NCBI RefSeq assembly: GCF_041260155.1
Contig: NC_091930.1
Location: forward strand, 35,448,070-35,512,069
From: Ptychodera flava
Lineage: Eukaryota > Hemichordata > Enteropneusta > Ptychoderidae
Direction of reading: 5' to 3'
DNA: 64,000 nucleotides
The notes beneath the pieces are model-generated. The model worked only from the letters and a program-made list of their open reading frames with translations. It had not been told where the DNA came from and searched no databases. The position numbers and the translations under genes are program-made. Shown piece by piece: positions 14,408-26,202 of this stretch. Position 1 is the first letter of the stretch. Each line of letters begins with the position of its first letter.

Positions 14408-14757
14408 CAGGTGGTGATACGAGCCAGTTCATGTGATAAAATATGATATCCTACTTAACATGGCATAATATAATGACTTTGTTGGTTTCATGTAAATAAC
14501 CATGGAATGTATAATTTGATTTATATTCAAGAATATATGTGTGGAACGCTTAACAGTTTTTAGCTCAGAGGAGTAAGAATTAAAGTCGTGTTGTCTTAAA
14601 AGAGTTTGGGACTATACTCTGTTTATTTCTCCCGGCGAATGTTCGCAGGCTATTCACTGACGTGGGAGAGTGAGTGCCTTAACTTCTGTGTTTTTCATGT
14701 TGCTATTATCTCCCCAATAATATAACGGCTGCATGCAACTGTTCTTGAGCTTAGGAC
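14408..14757. repeat. Segmental duplication copy A, block 1
   Basis: Matches 40166-40500 closely: shared ACGAGCCAGTTCATGTGATA, the following ACATGG-ATAATATAATGAC, and the CGGCGAA-TTCGCAGG region. It is interrupted at 14758 by the LTR retrotransposon and resumes at 21377. Confidence 0.85.
14753..14757. other. Target-site duplication AGGAC, left
   Basis: Identical to 21377-21381, immediately outside both LTR ends. Confidence 0.9.
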
Positions 14758-15690
14758 TGTCACAAGGCTTGGTTGTTTTCCCGATGGTGCAGAAGTCTGC
14801 CTACTCAAACCTTTGTGACTGGGTTCTTTTCTCTTTGGGACCCCCAGTGAAAGTGTAAAATCAAGACAAACAGGTTTCCGAGTTTATGAGCGTATTTATT
14901 TCTGAAGCTCAAATCATATGCATATGGTACTATAGCACACAAAATATCATAAAGAGACAGTCACCAGTATCGTGACTGCTAAGCAGACAACAAGGTGCAC
15001 TGTATGTATGAAATATATCAGAAAATAGAACGACACGACACAACATAAAACCGTAGAGGCAACACAAGGACATAGAACATGTAACGAGTTACAAACGGGT
15101 GGTGGTTTCACACAACTTGCCCTACTCTTGCTAATGGCTTGTTGCAGGCTGTCGAGTCCTTGGCAGTTCAATATCACACGGTTGCACACAGTGTCTCAAT
15201 GTTCAGGCTTGCTCACAGTGTCTCTCAGAGTCCATGTCCAGCGGAGTTTAGTGTGGTCAGTAGTGTGGTTTCACTCATCTTGTAGGCTCAGTTTCAGGCA
15301 CATGGTCGCACAGGCCTTCCAGTCAGGTGTATATCATTCTGGTGTTATCAGTTCCTCAGTGTAATTCGTTCTCCTCCCTGCTACTGACTGGAGCCTTTAT
15401 ATATGCCAACCCAGGTGCACAATTCCACCTACTGTACTATTCATCCGCTAGGATAATTAATTCATAGTCATTGTTCTCACTGCTCCACTGTCTATTGTTC
15501 TGGCCGGTGACCCGAATATTCATAAGTTGTCTCAGAGCTCTCATCAGAAAGTTATACAATCAGCACTAACTATCTCACCACCTCTATATACACGTACATA
15601 GACCTGACTGCTATAACCACCAATCAGAATGACAAGAGACAAGACACATATAACACAGACAAAACCACACACTTTTGATACTTTGTGACA
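14758..15690 (-). repeat. 3' LTR of the Gmr1-like element
   Basis: Bounded by TGTCAC and GTGACA. On the minus strand it contains a TATATAAAG TATA box (plus positions 15395-15403) and an AATAAA-type signal (14895-14900). The right LTR lacks 13 bases around 15320. Confidence 0.95.
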
Positions 15691-15704
15691 CTACTCCCCC
15701 TTTT
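15691..15704 (-). other. Polypurine tract
   Basis: On the minus strand AAAAGGGGGAGTAG directly abuts the 3' LTR. This is the expected site for priming plus-strand DNA synthesis. Confidence 0.8.
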
Positions 15705-15798
15705 AAGATGAAACTCTTTTCGTCTTAATACTTCAATCACAAGTATCTGTACTGAAACAGTGAATTAACTGTTGTATTTCACTTGAACTGTTAAACAT

Positions 15799-16242
15799 TC
15801 AGTTAACCTCATCTGACTTTGTTGTGCTTCTGCTCAAATAGTCTGCTTCGACATTGTCTGTACCCTTTATGGCAACAATCCTGTAACGAAAGGACTGCAG
15901 GTACAAAGCCCATCGCATAAGTCGACCATTTGATACTTTAGCACGGTTCAGGAAGATAAGTGGCTGGTGGTCAGTCTCAATCAGGAACTCTTTGCCATAG
16001 AGATATTGTTGGAATTTACGTATTCCCCATACTAACGCCAAACATTCTTTCTCTATCACAGAATATGCAGTTTCCCATCTAAGCAATTTGCGGCTAGCAT
16101 AAACCACTGGAAATTTTCCTCCCTCATGTTCCTGTAAGACCACCGCCCCCAGTCCACTGTCAGATGCATCGGTTTTCAGAATGAAGGTCTTTGTGAAATT
16201 TGGAAATCTCAACACAGGGTAACAACTAAGGGCGCCCTTCAA
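15799..16242 (-). pseudogene. RNase H domain of the LTR element
   Basis: Gypsy-type RNase H at the end of pol: FILKTDASDSGLGAV (catalytic Asp, near 16170), YSVIEKECLALVW (Glu, near 16045), IETDHQPL (Asp, near 15975) and DNVEADYLSR near the end. It degrades the RNA strand during reverse transcription. It ends in a natural stop 95 bp before the polypurine tract, so pol ends here with no integrase after it. A frameshift near 16240 separates it from the RT frame. Confidence 0.85.
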
Positions 16243-17346
16243 ATCAGTAAATGCCTAAATGCCTTCTCCTGAGGCTCTCCCCAGTTAACCAATTTAGGTT
16301 GACCTTTCCTTGTTAGGTCGCTTAAAGGTGCTGCAATTGTGGCAAAGTTTGGTATAAACTTTCTATAATAACTTGCCATTCCCAAGAATGATCTGACTTG
16401 CTTAACTGTGTATGGACGTTCTGTTTCCAAGAGGGCGTGAACCTTTTGAGGCACCATTTGCAATTGCCCTCGTCCCACCAAATGACCTACGAACTCTAGA
16501 CTATGGTATCCAACAAAGCATTTGCTTGGCTTTGCAGTTAAACCTGCCTGCTCAAGACGATTGAAAACCTCAATTATAGTATCAATATGCTCCTTCCAAG
16601 TTTTACTATGTACCAGTATGTCATCTATGATATTCTCAACTCTTCCTTCCAATCCCTTCAGAACTTTCCTCATAAGCCGACTAAAGGTCACAGGTGAATT
16701 TACAAGGCCAAAAGGCATAAACCGAAATTGGTATAATCCTTGAGGGGTGAGAAAAGCTGTCTTTTCCTTTGGATTTCAGCCATAGGGATTTGCCAATACC
16801 CTTTTGATAGATCTAATTTGGTAAAGTACCTGCTTCCTGTTAGTCGGGTGAAAAGTTCCTCTGAATTTGGCATTGGTTCTGCGTCAAATGTAGTGACTTT
16901 GTTCAGCTTTCTAAAGACGATACAGAATCTTATTGTACCATGTTTTTTATTAATAAGCACGATGGGCGATGCATATGGAGAATCTGACGGTTCAATCACT
17001 CCCATCTCTAACATACTTTCAACCTCCCTGCGCACAGCATCTTGAGAGGCAGAAGGAAGTGGATATGGTTTGATCTTATTGGATCATCTGAAATTAATTT
17101 TATGTCATGTTCTCCTACATTTGATTTGCCTTGAATATCAGTCAATGTGTTCATAAATCTCCTTAGATATTGTCTTACTTCTCTCACTTGTTCAGTACGT
17201 AACTCTTTATTCACATGCACATCTTCCATGCTCTCTTTCCCTATTGTTGGAGTAGTTTCTATCAACTCGTCCACATACCACTGATCACCATCTACCCCAT
17301 GCTCATCTTCCCCACTCTCAATTACTCTGACGCAAACACTCTGCAT
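16239..17346 (-). pseudogene. Reverse transcriptase domain of the LTR element
   Basis: Spread over three frames. The first (17008-17346) is an acidic linker. The second (16700-17035) has the N-terminal palm with SPIVLINKKHGTIRF and the first catalytic Asp in FTKLDLSKGYWQIPM. The third (16239-16718) has MPFGLVNSPVTF, the active-site box ENIIDDILVHS, and the thumb FLGMASYYRKFI. The usual Tyr of YxDD is Ile here, while both Asp are kept. Shifts lie near 16730 and 17040. The RT follows integrase in the element, the reverse of ordinary gypsy order. Confidence 0.85.
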
Positions 17347-18295
17347 TACACCTGATTTAACAAAATTATATTTGTCCAGTGCTTGTTTACGCTCTTCATA
17401 CTTTTTAACAAGTTAGCCTGATACAGCTTTAGTTTGTTCTTTATCTCCAAACGATAGTCCATTGGACCAACTTTTTCTTTGACAACATATGGACCCTGCC
17501 ACTGCATTTTGAGTTTGTCATGTTCTGTAGGAAGTAACAATAGCACCCTTTCTCCTACTTTAAAATGCCTCTCTTTAGTTTTCTTATCAAAATGATACTT
17601 GTACCTGAACTGTGATTTCAGCAATTCCTTACGGGCTAATTTGCAAGTTTCCTCCAGTCTTTCCCTCAGGTCAAGTACATACTGATATGTAGATGTACAT
17701 CAGGCGGAGTTGTTTCCCCTGTCCACAATTGTCTCAATATTGCCATGGGTCCCCTGACTGTGCGTCCATATAAGAGCTCAAATGGTGAGAACCCTAAGCT
17801 TTCCTGTGGGGCTTCCCTGTATGCAAATAAGAGTTGTCCATATACCGATCCCAATCTTTAGGACGCTCTGTACACATTTTTTCTGAGCATAGATTTTAAT
17901 GTTCCAATAAATCGTTCAACTAACCCATTGCATGCTAGGTGATATGGCGTTGTAGTCAATTGCTTGATCGACAACAGCCGATTAACCTCTTTCATGACAT
18001 CCGACACAAATTGCTTGCCTAAGTCAGACAAAATGCCTTCTGGTACTCCTACTCTACTATATATTCCTACCAATGCCTCGGCCACAACTTCAGTTGTAAT
18101 TCTTTTCAGAGGCACTGCTTCAGGATAACGGGTCGCATAATCAACAACTGTTAGAATATAACGGTTCCCCTTGTCTGTCACTGGGTCTATAGGTCCTATC
18201 AAATCAACAGCCACCCTCTTGAAAGGGGTGTCAAGTAGTGGCATTTCCCCAGTGGCAACATACCAACCTTTCCCTTTGGAAATGTTCAGTGACAC
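17346..18295 (-). pseudogene. Integrase core and GPY/F module of the LTR element
   Basis: The core starts with FKRVAVDLIGPID (first Asp), then YATRYPEAVPL, LSDLGKQF (second Asp) and NGLVERFIGTLK (Glu), giving the DDE triad. It continues in other frames with FAYREAPQESLGFSPFELLYG and a GPY/F module (QWQGPYVVKEKVGPMDYRLEI core). GPY/F marks chromovirus and gypsy-type integrases and is absent from copia, which shows this is a gypsy lineage despite its gene order. Shifts lie near 17856 and 17640. It inserts element cDNA into host DNA. Confidence 0.88.
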
Positions 18296-18306
18296 CCATC
18301 ACATGA

Positions 18307-19164
18307 TCAACAATACCGTGCGATATCATCATGTATACCTGGCCAATAGAATTGTGTAAGAACTTTATCAGAAGTTTTCTTTGCACCTAAGTGGCCAGCT
18401 AGCACAGAGTCATGTCCAAGCCTCATTACTTCATTGCAAAATTTCTTGGGCACCACTAACTGTGTGAACATCCGTCCCTGTTCTATCTTTGGCGATTGAA
18501 ATTCCCTATAAATCAACCCTTTGCTCATAATAAAACGGGACAAGTTACTCGCACCACTCACTCTCTCCTTACCTGACTTCACCAAATCTCGAACTTGTTT
18601 CAAGCTTGGGTCAGTCTGTTGTGCTTCTTTGAGCACTTCTATAGTAACTATTTCCTTTCCACACTCTGACACTATCATAGGGTGAGCTGGCTTCCCCTGG
18701 GCTATTACCTGAGCTCTAGTCTGCACAGCTTGTACCACTTCAATCCCATCATTTGTTTCATGCACACTTGCATCAGAACTCTCATGGTTCACACACAAAC
18801 TGGGATTAGGATTTCCGGGCTCTCTAGCTCCGTCAATATTCCCTATGATTAAGTCATATATCGGTGTCTGCATACACAATGCATCAACCTCACCTTGATA
18901 GTAGGGTGTGCTAATATTTAGTCTGGCCACTGGGGCTCTCCTACAGGTACCGTCTATCATTACACAAGTCCGGACCTCCCCCGTTAGCTGAGTAGATTTC
19001 ACCAAATCACTCCTCACCACCACACCACTACATCCACTATCACGCAGTACTTTTATCTTGACATCATTGATGATGCCTTCAACAACTGGCATACCACAAA
19101 CTGTTGAATAAGGACGTGAAATGCTGGCAACGTTGACTATAGGCAATTCGTGACCACATTTCAA
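18307..19164 (-). CDS. Protease plus N-terminal zinc domain of integrase
   Basis: 285 uninterrupted codons. The retropepsin part has VLRDSGCSGVVV (catalytic DSG, near 19040) and the flap/strand motif YDLIIGNIDGA. After a linker of about 100 residues comes the integrase HHCC zinc-binding start (VMRLGHDSVLAGHLG, then FYWPGIHDDIARYC). Protease and integrase N-terminus in one continuous frame, with no RT between, is the best single proof of the copia-like order. Confidence 0.88.
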   Translation of the reverse strand: MKCGHELPIVNVASISRPYSTVCGMPVVEGIINDVKIKVLRDSGCSGVVVRSDLVKSTQLTGEVRTCVMIDGTCRRAPVARLNISTPYYQGEVDALCMQTPIYDLIIGNIDGAREPGNPNPSLCVNHESSDASVHETNDGIEVVQAVQTRAQVIAQGKPAHPMIVSECGKEIVTIEVLKEAQQTDPSLKQVRDLVKSGKERVSGASNLSRFIMSKGLIYREFQSPKIEQGRMFTQLVVPKKFCNEVMRLGHDSVLAGHLGAKKTSDKVLTQFYWPGIHDDIARYC

Positions 19165-19313
19165 AACTACTTTGTCCTTATCACTTAAACATGGATGCCT
19201 GCCCTTTTCTGGTTCTTTCTACATTACACATGTTGCTGATACCTGCTTAACTAGGGAGTCAGTTGATATGGAAGTTTCGTCACTGTCTACTTCCACTTTT
19301 AAGGCAGCAGTCT

Positions 19314-20274
19314 TTACAGACTGACGATTAAATCCCTGACTCTTGCATTGAGCAATTGGATGACCAACTTTACCACACTTGAAACATTTCCTTGATTCTT
19401 TCTTTTCATCCTGACCTTCTTGAGATTGTTTACTGGAGTAACCCCTAGGACTCGGAAATTATTATTTGAACTCCCCTGGCCTTTCTTGTTAGATGTAATT
19501 TGTCTAGCAACTCTATGTCGATCTGCTAATTTGACCATTTCTTGGATGTCGGACGGTGCTCTTTCATGCAAAAATAAAGCATGCTCTGGTGAACAGGTAT
19601 TCAGAAATTGTTCCCGCATGATGAGATCTTGTAGCCCTTCAAATGATTGCACCACATTGGACATTTCAATCCATTTTAGTAATTTTGAAGTCTAACAACA
19701 AATTTTGGTCGCAGTTTCATTTCCCTGCTGCTTTGCTATGCGAAATTTCCTTCTGAACCCTTCTTCATTTAAATCATACCTATGCAACAATGCTGCTTTC
19801 ACTTTCTCGTACACCATAGCATCATCCACAGGCATACAAGTATACACAGACAGTGCCTTGCCAGTTAACAGTGCACTAAGACAAACAGCCCATGTACACG
19901 GTTCCCATTCTTGACTCCTAGCAAACAATTCAAACCGTACCAAGTACGCATCCATGTCATCCTTTCCATCATTAAATTCGGGCAATTTTGGAACTCTAGC
20001 TTTGCTAGTACCAGATTGAATAGTTGGAAAATCCTTTTTGTCTTCAGAAGCTGCTATTTTCAAATTCAAACTCTCTTGTCTTTTCTTGTTCTGATAACTT
20101 TTGTCTTTCAAAATCCAAAGTTTGTAAAGCAAGTTCAGTTTCTCTTTTTTCAGCCTCTCGTTTTGCATGCCTTTCGTCACGTGCGATCTCTTGTTGCTCT
20201 TTTATAAATTCAGCAAGCTCTTGGCCCTCTAATCCAATTTCTATTCCAACTTGCTTAAGCGCAACTATATCCAT
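19314..20274 (-). pseudogene. Gag polyprotein of the LTR element, frameshifted
   Basis: Best start is the ATG at 20274, opening MDIVALKQVGIEIGLEG and a charged coiled-coil (ERHAKREAEKRE). The capsid-like region follows (LPEFNDGKDDMDAYLVRFE, LLTGKALSVY, LLHRYDLNEEGFR), then a nucleocapsid CCHC knuckle (CFKCGKVGHPIAQC, 19344-19387). The parts lie in different frames, with shifts near 20090, 19690 and 19400. It would form the virus-like particle and bind element RNA. Confidence 0.8.
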
Positions 20275-20433
20275 TGTTAAATTGGGAACCTGTCTTGATT
20301 TCACGTTTCACACTTTCACAAAAGATTGGATAATTTGGTCCCCTTTCGTAAACTTTTTTACAACAAGTGATTTTCCACGTGTTGTCAAATGTCATACAAA
20401 TATCTGCCAAATTTAAATTAACAGTGAATAGCC

Positions 20434-20452
20434 AATCCCACCGCTGCCACCA
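20434..20452 (-). other. Primer-binding site matching tRNA-Leu(AAG)
   Basis: On the minus strand TGGTGGCAGCGGTGGGATT lies 4 nt inside the 5' LTR. It is complementary to the 3' end of a typical animal tRNA-Leu (AATCCCACCGCTGCCA plus CCA). Confidence 0.8.
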
Positions 20453-20456
20453 AATA

Positions 20457-21376
20457 TGTCACAAGGCTTGTGTTGTTTTCCCGATGGTGCAGAAGTCGCC
20501 TACTCAAACCTTTGTGACTGGGTTCTTTTACTCTTTGGGACCCCCAGTGAAAGTGTAAAATCAAGACAAACAGGTTTCCGAGTTTATGAGCGTATTTATT
20601 TCTGAAGCTCAAATCATATGCATATGGTACTATAGCACACAAAATATCATAAAGAGACAGTCACCAGTATCGTGACTGCTAAGCAGACAACAAGGTGCAC
20701 TTATGTATGATATATATCAGAAAATAGAACGACACGACACAACATAAAACCGTGGAGGCAACACAAGGACATAAAACATGTAACGAGTTACAAATAGATG
20801 GTGGTTTTATACAACTTGCCCTACTCTTGCTAATGGCTTGTTTCAGGCTGTCGAGTCCGTGGCATTTCAATATCACACGGTTGCACACAAGCGTCTCAAT
20901 GTTCAGGCTTGCTCACAGTGTCTCTCAGAGTCCATGTCAAGCAGAGTTTAGCGTGGTCAGTAGTGTGGTTTCACTCATTTTGTAGGCTCATTTTCAGGCA
21001 CATGGTCGCACAGGTATGTATCATCCTGGTGTTGTCAGTTCCTCAGTGTAATTCGTTCTCCCCCTGCTACTGACTGGAGCCTTTATATATGCCAACCCAG
21101 GTGCACAATTCCACCTACTGGACTATTCATCCGCTAGGATAATTAATTCATAGTCATTGTTCTCACTGCCCCATTGTCCATTGTTCTGGCCGGTGACCCG
21201 AATATTCATTAGTTGTCTCAGAGCTCTCATCAGAAAGTTGTGCAATCAGCACTAACTATCTAACCACCTCTATATACACGTACTTAGACCTGACTGCTAT
21301 AACCACCAATCAGAATGACAAGAGACAAGACACATATAACACAGACAAAACCACACACTTTTGATACTTTGTGACA
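20457..21376 (-). repeat. 5' LTR of the Gmr1-like element
   Basis: Promoter-side LTR on the minus strand, with TATATAAAG around 21080-21090 (plus coordinates). 13 bp shorter than its partner because of an internal deletion. Confidence 0.95.
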
Positions 21377-24300
21377 AGGACGTACAAAGTTTCTACAATG
21401 ATAGACGTCCTGGACTGTTGTGGAATTTTATTCTTATGTGTGTACATAATCGGCTGTGCCAAAAAATACCATAGACTGATCGAATGGATACGAATTTTAT
21501 CAATATAAATATTCACGAAGTGTGATGACGCCAAGGCTGCGCCTTTATAAACGTTGCCAAGGCGGCATCTCATTTTCCCCAGGGACTTTTCAGGAAACGT
21601 TTGTACTTTTTTATGGTGCATAGTGTATTTAATTCAGCAAATGCGGGTCATGGAGTCGAAGTTGATAACAATACCTGTCATACCGCCAATGTATCCTACT
21701 CATTGAATTGTTTTAGACTAGGTTCATGACTTCGTGATATCAATGCGCCAAAACAGCGAAAGAATAAGAAATTTCGGGCAAGTCAATCTGTATTTTAATT
21801 TATTCACCTTAATTAAGAATACTGTGTATGAAAAATAAGTCATCTCGTGTTATTGCCAACACTTGGTTGTGCAGAATTGTCACTTGTGAAGATACGGGTT
21901 GCATCATACTCGTCTTCGACGGGACCCCGTTGATGCGGTGCGCACCCTCTCATCGCCGCAATTCAATGCAAGAAAGCGCTTAAAAGTTTGGACCACCTAA
22001 TAAAGTGAGCGACAACAGTATAAGGTTTTGGCTTGCATTGTTGGCTTTTAATCAACAAATGTGACACAGATTTCTTTGTAGCTATGCTTTGCCAACATAA
22101 AAGGTCGAAGATCGCATGAGTCCCGTAGTCTATGTTTTTGCTTTCACATATGCTTTTACCCAATAATATTCGAAAAAGTGTCACCTCGTCTGTCGATGTT
22201 GTACTGTGTAAGAAAGCATTTCATTATCTAATTATGATCATGATGCTTGTTTTACTGTACGAAGAGAAGAATACACCTATCACATTGATGAATTTTACAA
22301 TTGAGACCCCTTCCGTCTGCTCTGTTGTGTTAATTGGTGTTATCTGGAATTGTGTTGTGTACTTTTAGTCTGAACTCTCCAGGATGTCACGTTAATACAC
22401 TGAGTGAGTCACAAACATGGTTAAACACTGTAACTGTAATGCCTTTATTGCTTTTCAGTCAACGGCCCAAACTGTCTATGACAGCACCTATTAAAGGAAG
22501 CAATGTTAGCAACGAGAAAGTTAAAATACATTTTTACATAAGTTGACAATATATTTTTATCAAACTTTTATTGTTATTAACCGAAATTAAGGTATATTTT
22601 CAAAAATGCTCATACCGTGCTAATTAGAACCGTTGTTTACGTACAGAACAGTAATTTGTCCACTACAAAGTGGCCGACTTGCCCTAACAGCCCACTTACC
22701 CCACTTCCCCCCTAATGTTACAAATGTTTTTCCGTACCCATGGCATGGCTACATAAAAAAGGACACATGAGTTCAATGCTCTATTTTCTCGCTTTCAAAA
22801 GTATTCCCCTCGTGATATTCAAGAGGGTGTCACCTCCGTCCAGTTTTACTGTGAAAAAAAATATAATAATCTGATAATGTGGCTGCTTATTTTACTTGAC
22901 ATAAAGAAGAATACACCATCATATTAATGATATTAACAGTGTCTTTTTTCAAAAATCATTGCAAACATTTTAAGTGGATTTATTTATCTTTTTTATCATT
23001 AAGAGAAGCACTCTATTGTCTGATTAATTAAGATGATAGATGATATTTTATGGCAAAGAGAGTAGAACAAGTCCATTACACTAATAAAATTTATACATTT
23101 ATCATGTTAACATTTCTTTAGAATATTTGGAAACCTTTCGCATCGTCGACCACTAGTATGTTTTGAATGGTCTTATAAATTTACGACTTGTCAGCATTAA
23201 TTCAACAAGGAGTAAGGAAAATATGTATCCGTTGCCTGCAATGAGCTCCTGGCACCACAAAAAGAACTCACTTTCGGGCTCTGTTCCTCTCAAAAGCAAC
23301 ACCTACCATCCTCAGAAGGCTGATCGAGCATACTTAGGGAATGGTTGAATTAAACACCGCTGCCTTGGTTACGCTAATTGTGAGTAGCTTAGGAGCCGCT
23401 ATTATCAACGACGACAACTTTGCCGATCCTAGAAGTTTCACCAAGCATTAAACCTGTATTCTAAATGCATAGCGGGTTTCTTGGACATTAGCGTCAAAGG
23501 AATGCCTGTTTAGAGCTCACAAGGGTAAAAGTGTTGAGAGCCCTTACCAACGTCTTCGTCATCATCAATAATTCTATCATTGATTGCTGCACGTAAACGT
23601 TATTCTTCTCCAAGGCATGTTTAATAAAGGATTTGGTGATGACCGAATGAAGAGCGGGTGACATAATTTGCAAAATTAGAAGCCAAGATTTATAGTCTGG
23701 TTGCTTATTTTGACGTCTTCCTTAAACCTGGTCTCTCTCACTCCTGAACGATTTTTTTGCAAAAGCCCATCTTGTGCAACACCCTATTCATTATACTTGA
23801 AAAAACGGCGAAATTGTCATTCTGTTCATGTGGTTGGTACCTTTGACCGCAGGGCTGTACAAGCATTCGCTAGCTGTATACGCATTCACAATCGTCAACA
23901 CTAAAGTGAAAATGTTAACAAATTGTACAACTTGAAAGTTGGGAAATTCTCTGGATGCTGTATTTTTTACTCGAGTTGTTTTTTCCTGTTAGCTCTCTGG
24001 CATATACACACACCTGCATACTTGTATCTCTGAAACGTGGAGCTTGTAGCAAGTAAGAGCAATTTTAAACACCTTAAACACCACGTACAATAAATTAAGT
24101 TTGGTATATTCCGAAAGATTGGATTTCCCTGTTGAATTATGGCGAAGACGATTGTTCATAGACAATAGACTATAACTGATGTGCAAAAACTGATATATCC
24201 CCATTGTTCAGAGATGATTTGTGATTCAAATTTCGGTTTTGAAAATCACTGTTTTTTACTTACTACCTACTATTTAAAATCAAATTTTGAAAAGCTAACA

Positions 24301-26202
24301 TATATCCCCTGTGTTGTGTTATCTAATTATTGTTTTTAGGCAAAAGATGAACTGTCTTACTGCCTTGAGGTTAAGAAAGCATACCCTGTATGTTATCTTT
24401 CTTGATGCACTTGCATCTGAAATATGAGTAATAAGGTTAGGCAGGTTAAATTTTCGTTAATAAGATACCCTCAATCAACCGTGGTAGCCACCTTTTTAGT
24501 GTTTCTGAAAAAAGTCATGAGAAAAACTGTAAGCTTAACTTCATATCTTAATATCTTTTGCAGTAAATTGTGTGTCATGACGGATGATTTCAAATAACTT
24601 GCTTACCCTTATTGTTGAGTAATATGCCACTTCCCCTACATATGTTCCGTGCAGTCACAGCTCCCCGGGTGCCCAGTACACTGTATTGTTAGCATATACT
24701 TGTGCCACTTGTCAGTAGTTGAACATTTTCTTACAAGATTCTTTATTATTATTCCTTCTATGATTTCACCTTAAGGCACCGCTTTCTATCAATTTATCCT
24801 GCAAACCAGAGCTTTTCCTGCCAAAACTGCTTTATTTTAAAGGGGAACATTGACGATAAGATAAAGCCTATTCAGTACTAAAATCAGTGAGACAGAGGTT
24901 ATATGGAAGATAACTGGCAAGATTGTTCATAGTAAAACTTAACACTACCACATCGGCTGCCAGCAACCAGACATAACCAAGCCTAGCCCAGAACAACCAG
25001 GACGAACACTGTTTATTCTTCTCGGGTATCATCATCACTCGCTACTACTGTATATCAATATGGCAACATTTCTGTTTACAATGGGTTTGGCCCTAAGACA
25101 TGTAATGAGGACAGGTAAATGACGGATTTTCTCTTCGGCAATGGTTGGGTATAATGCATTTGTTTGAATGGGAATTAGTTCAACACTTTTGCGGTGGTAC
25201 CAAAATTCTATAGGCCTTCTAGACTCATCAAAAACCATAAATTCATCATATCTAAATACAAGATGCATAATATTTTGTAATGTCGATATAAGTTGTTTCG
25301 TCTTGCTACAATAAGAACCAAATAAAGACTAAATTAAGAGAGTTATTGACCTTCAAGTGTATGATTTTGGAAAACCAATTAATATTGCCTATCGCGATCT
25401 GATCTGCTATGAGCTGTATTTTCCCCTCATCGTCACGTTAGCTGTATTGTTCTGCTTGTGGAAAAAATTGTCCCCGAGGCTGTCTTCTACCAGTTTAAGC
25501 GATGTATTCATTGCGTCACTTCGATAAAGTTTGTGTGCGATGTATGATAGTGTGTGTACGAGCGTGAGTGCTTCACGAACTCTACAGCATGTGGAGAGGG
25601 CGCAGTCAGAATTGTAACAACTTTAAGCTCGGTTATTGAACCAATCTTTTTGAGATTGGGGATTTGGCCGAGCGGTTTTGTCTGTGGCTTCTCCGCTAGG
25701 TGATTGGGTACCGTACGTTGTGAGTTCGAACCCGATTGAAACCATCGTATTTAAGCATGAGTACAACGTTGCCAATGATGCCAATGTAATACATGCGTAT
25801 TCCTCTAGTAGGGGTAAATTGATTCCATTGAACTGTGTAACTTCAGTAAATATCAGGGTATTTGTTTGCCGACGCATGGCCGTTACTTTGTCACACTGAC
25901 TGTAAATGACCGCGATCAGCTGTTGTGGAAACTGATGATATTATGATATTAGTGCGCTACGTTAAAAAGAAGAATAGTTACACACATAGTACAGTGTAAT
26001 ATTAAGCTAGTCAATCTTTTAACTATTGAGAAATATGTCTTTCGCAGCCGCATGGTTGAGTCTTATTGCCAATGGCGAAGATGCAGGCCGCATCATACTC
26101 GTCTTCCACTCTATCGATGCGGTCCATATCCTCACTCGTCGCAATGCGATACAACAAAGCTGTGATAACCTGGGATCATCTCATAAAGTTTATGACTGCA
26201 CA
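21377..26202. repeat. Segmental duplication copy A, block 2
   Basis: Parallels 40513-45108 with many small differences. Shared landmarks: GATAGACGT-CT-GACTG (21399/40536), GTTAATTGGTGTTATCTGGA (22328/41431), TTGCCTGCAATGAGCTCC (23233/42249), CATCTGAAATATGAGTAATA (24415/42897) and CTCATAAAGTTTATGAC (26180/45091). Inside it a cassette with GATATTCAAGAGGGTGTCACC recurs (22818), also at 31868, 38265, 41852 and 45272. No conserved reading frame is seen between copies, so the segment is probably non-coding apart from its downstream exon. Confidence 0.85.
25449..25746 (+). mobile_element. Retroposon with a tRNA-like 3' end, copy 1
   Basis: The empty site in copy B (ACAGTATTTAAGC at 44630) shows that this 298 bp block was inserted and is flanked by GTATT on both sides. 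The last 85 bp look like a Leu/Ser-type tRNA: box A TGGCCGAGCGG (25665-25675) and box B AGTTCGAACCC (25723-25733). It is not a functional tRNA gene because no acceptor stem pairs. Two other copies share the same 3' end but are shorter at the 5' end, as expected of reverse-transcribed elements. Confidence 0.75.

Larger units (their letters stand above)
14758..21376 (-). mobile_element. Gmr1-like Ty3/gypsy LTR retrotransposon
   Basis: Complete structure on the minus strand: two TGTCAC...GTGACA long terminal repeats (933 and 920 bp), the 5 bp target duplication AGGAC at 14753-14757 and 21377-21381, a primer-binding site next to the right LTR and a polypurine tract next to the left LTR. The internal order on - is gag, protease, integrase, reverse transcriptase, RNase H. 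Integrase before RT is copia-like, yet the protein domains are Ty3/gypsy type (GPY/F module, gypsy-type RT). That combination is known from the Gmr1-like group of deuterostomes. The LTRs look about 95% or more alike outside a 13-base indel, so insertion was fairly recent. Coding regions are split by several frameshifts. Confidence 0.92.

Noticed and set aside
25660..25740. tRNA-Leu/Ser gene
   Set aside because: Boxes A and B are present but the acceptor stem does not pair, and the sequence is part of a dispersed retroposon with three copies here. The same applies to 46050 and 51822.
25623..25877. Minus ORF with GFELTTYGTQSPSGEA
   Set aside because: Antisense reading of the tRNA-like retroposon; a similar frame at 51589-51927 comes from copy 3.
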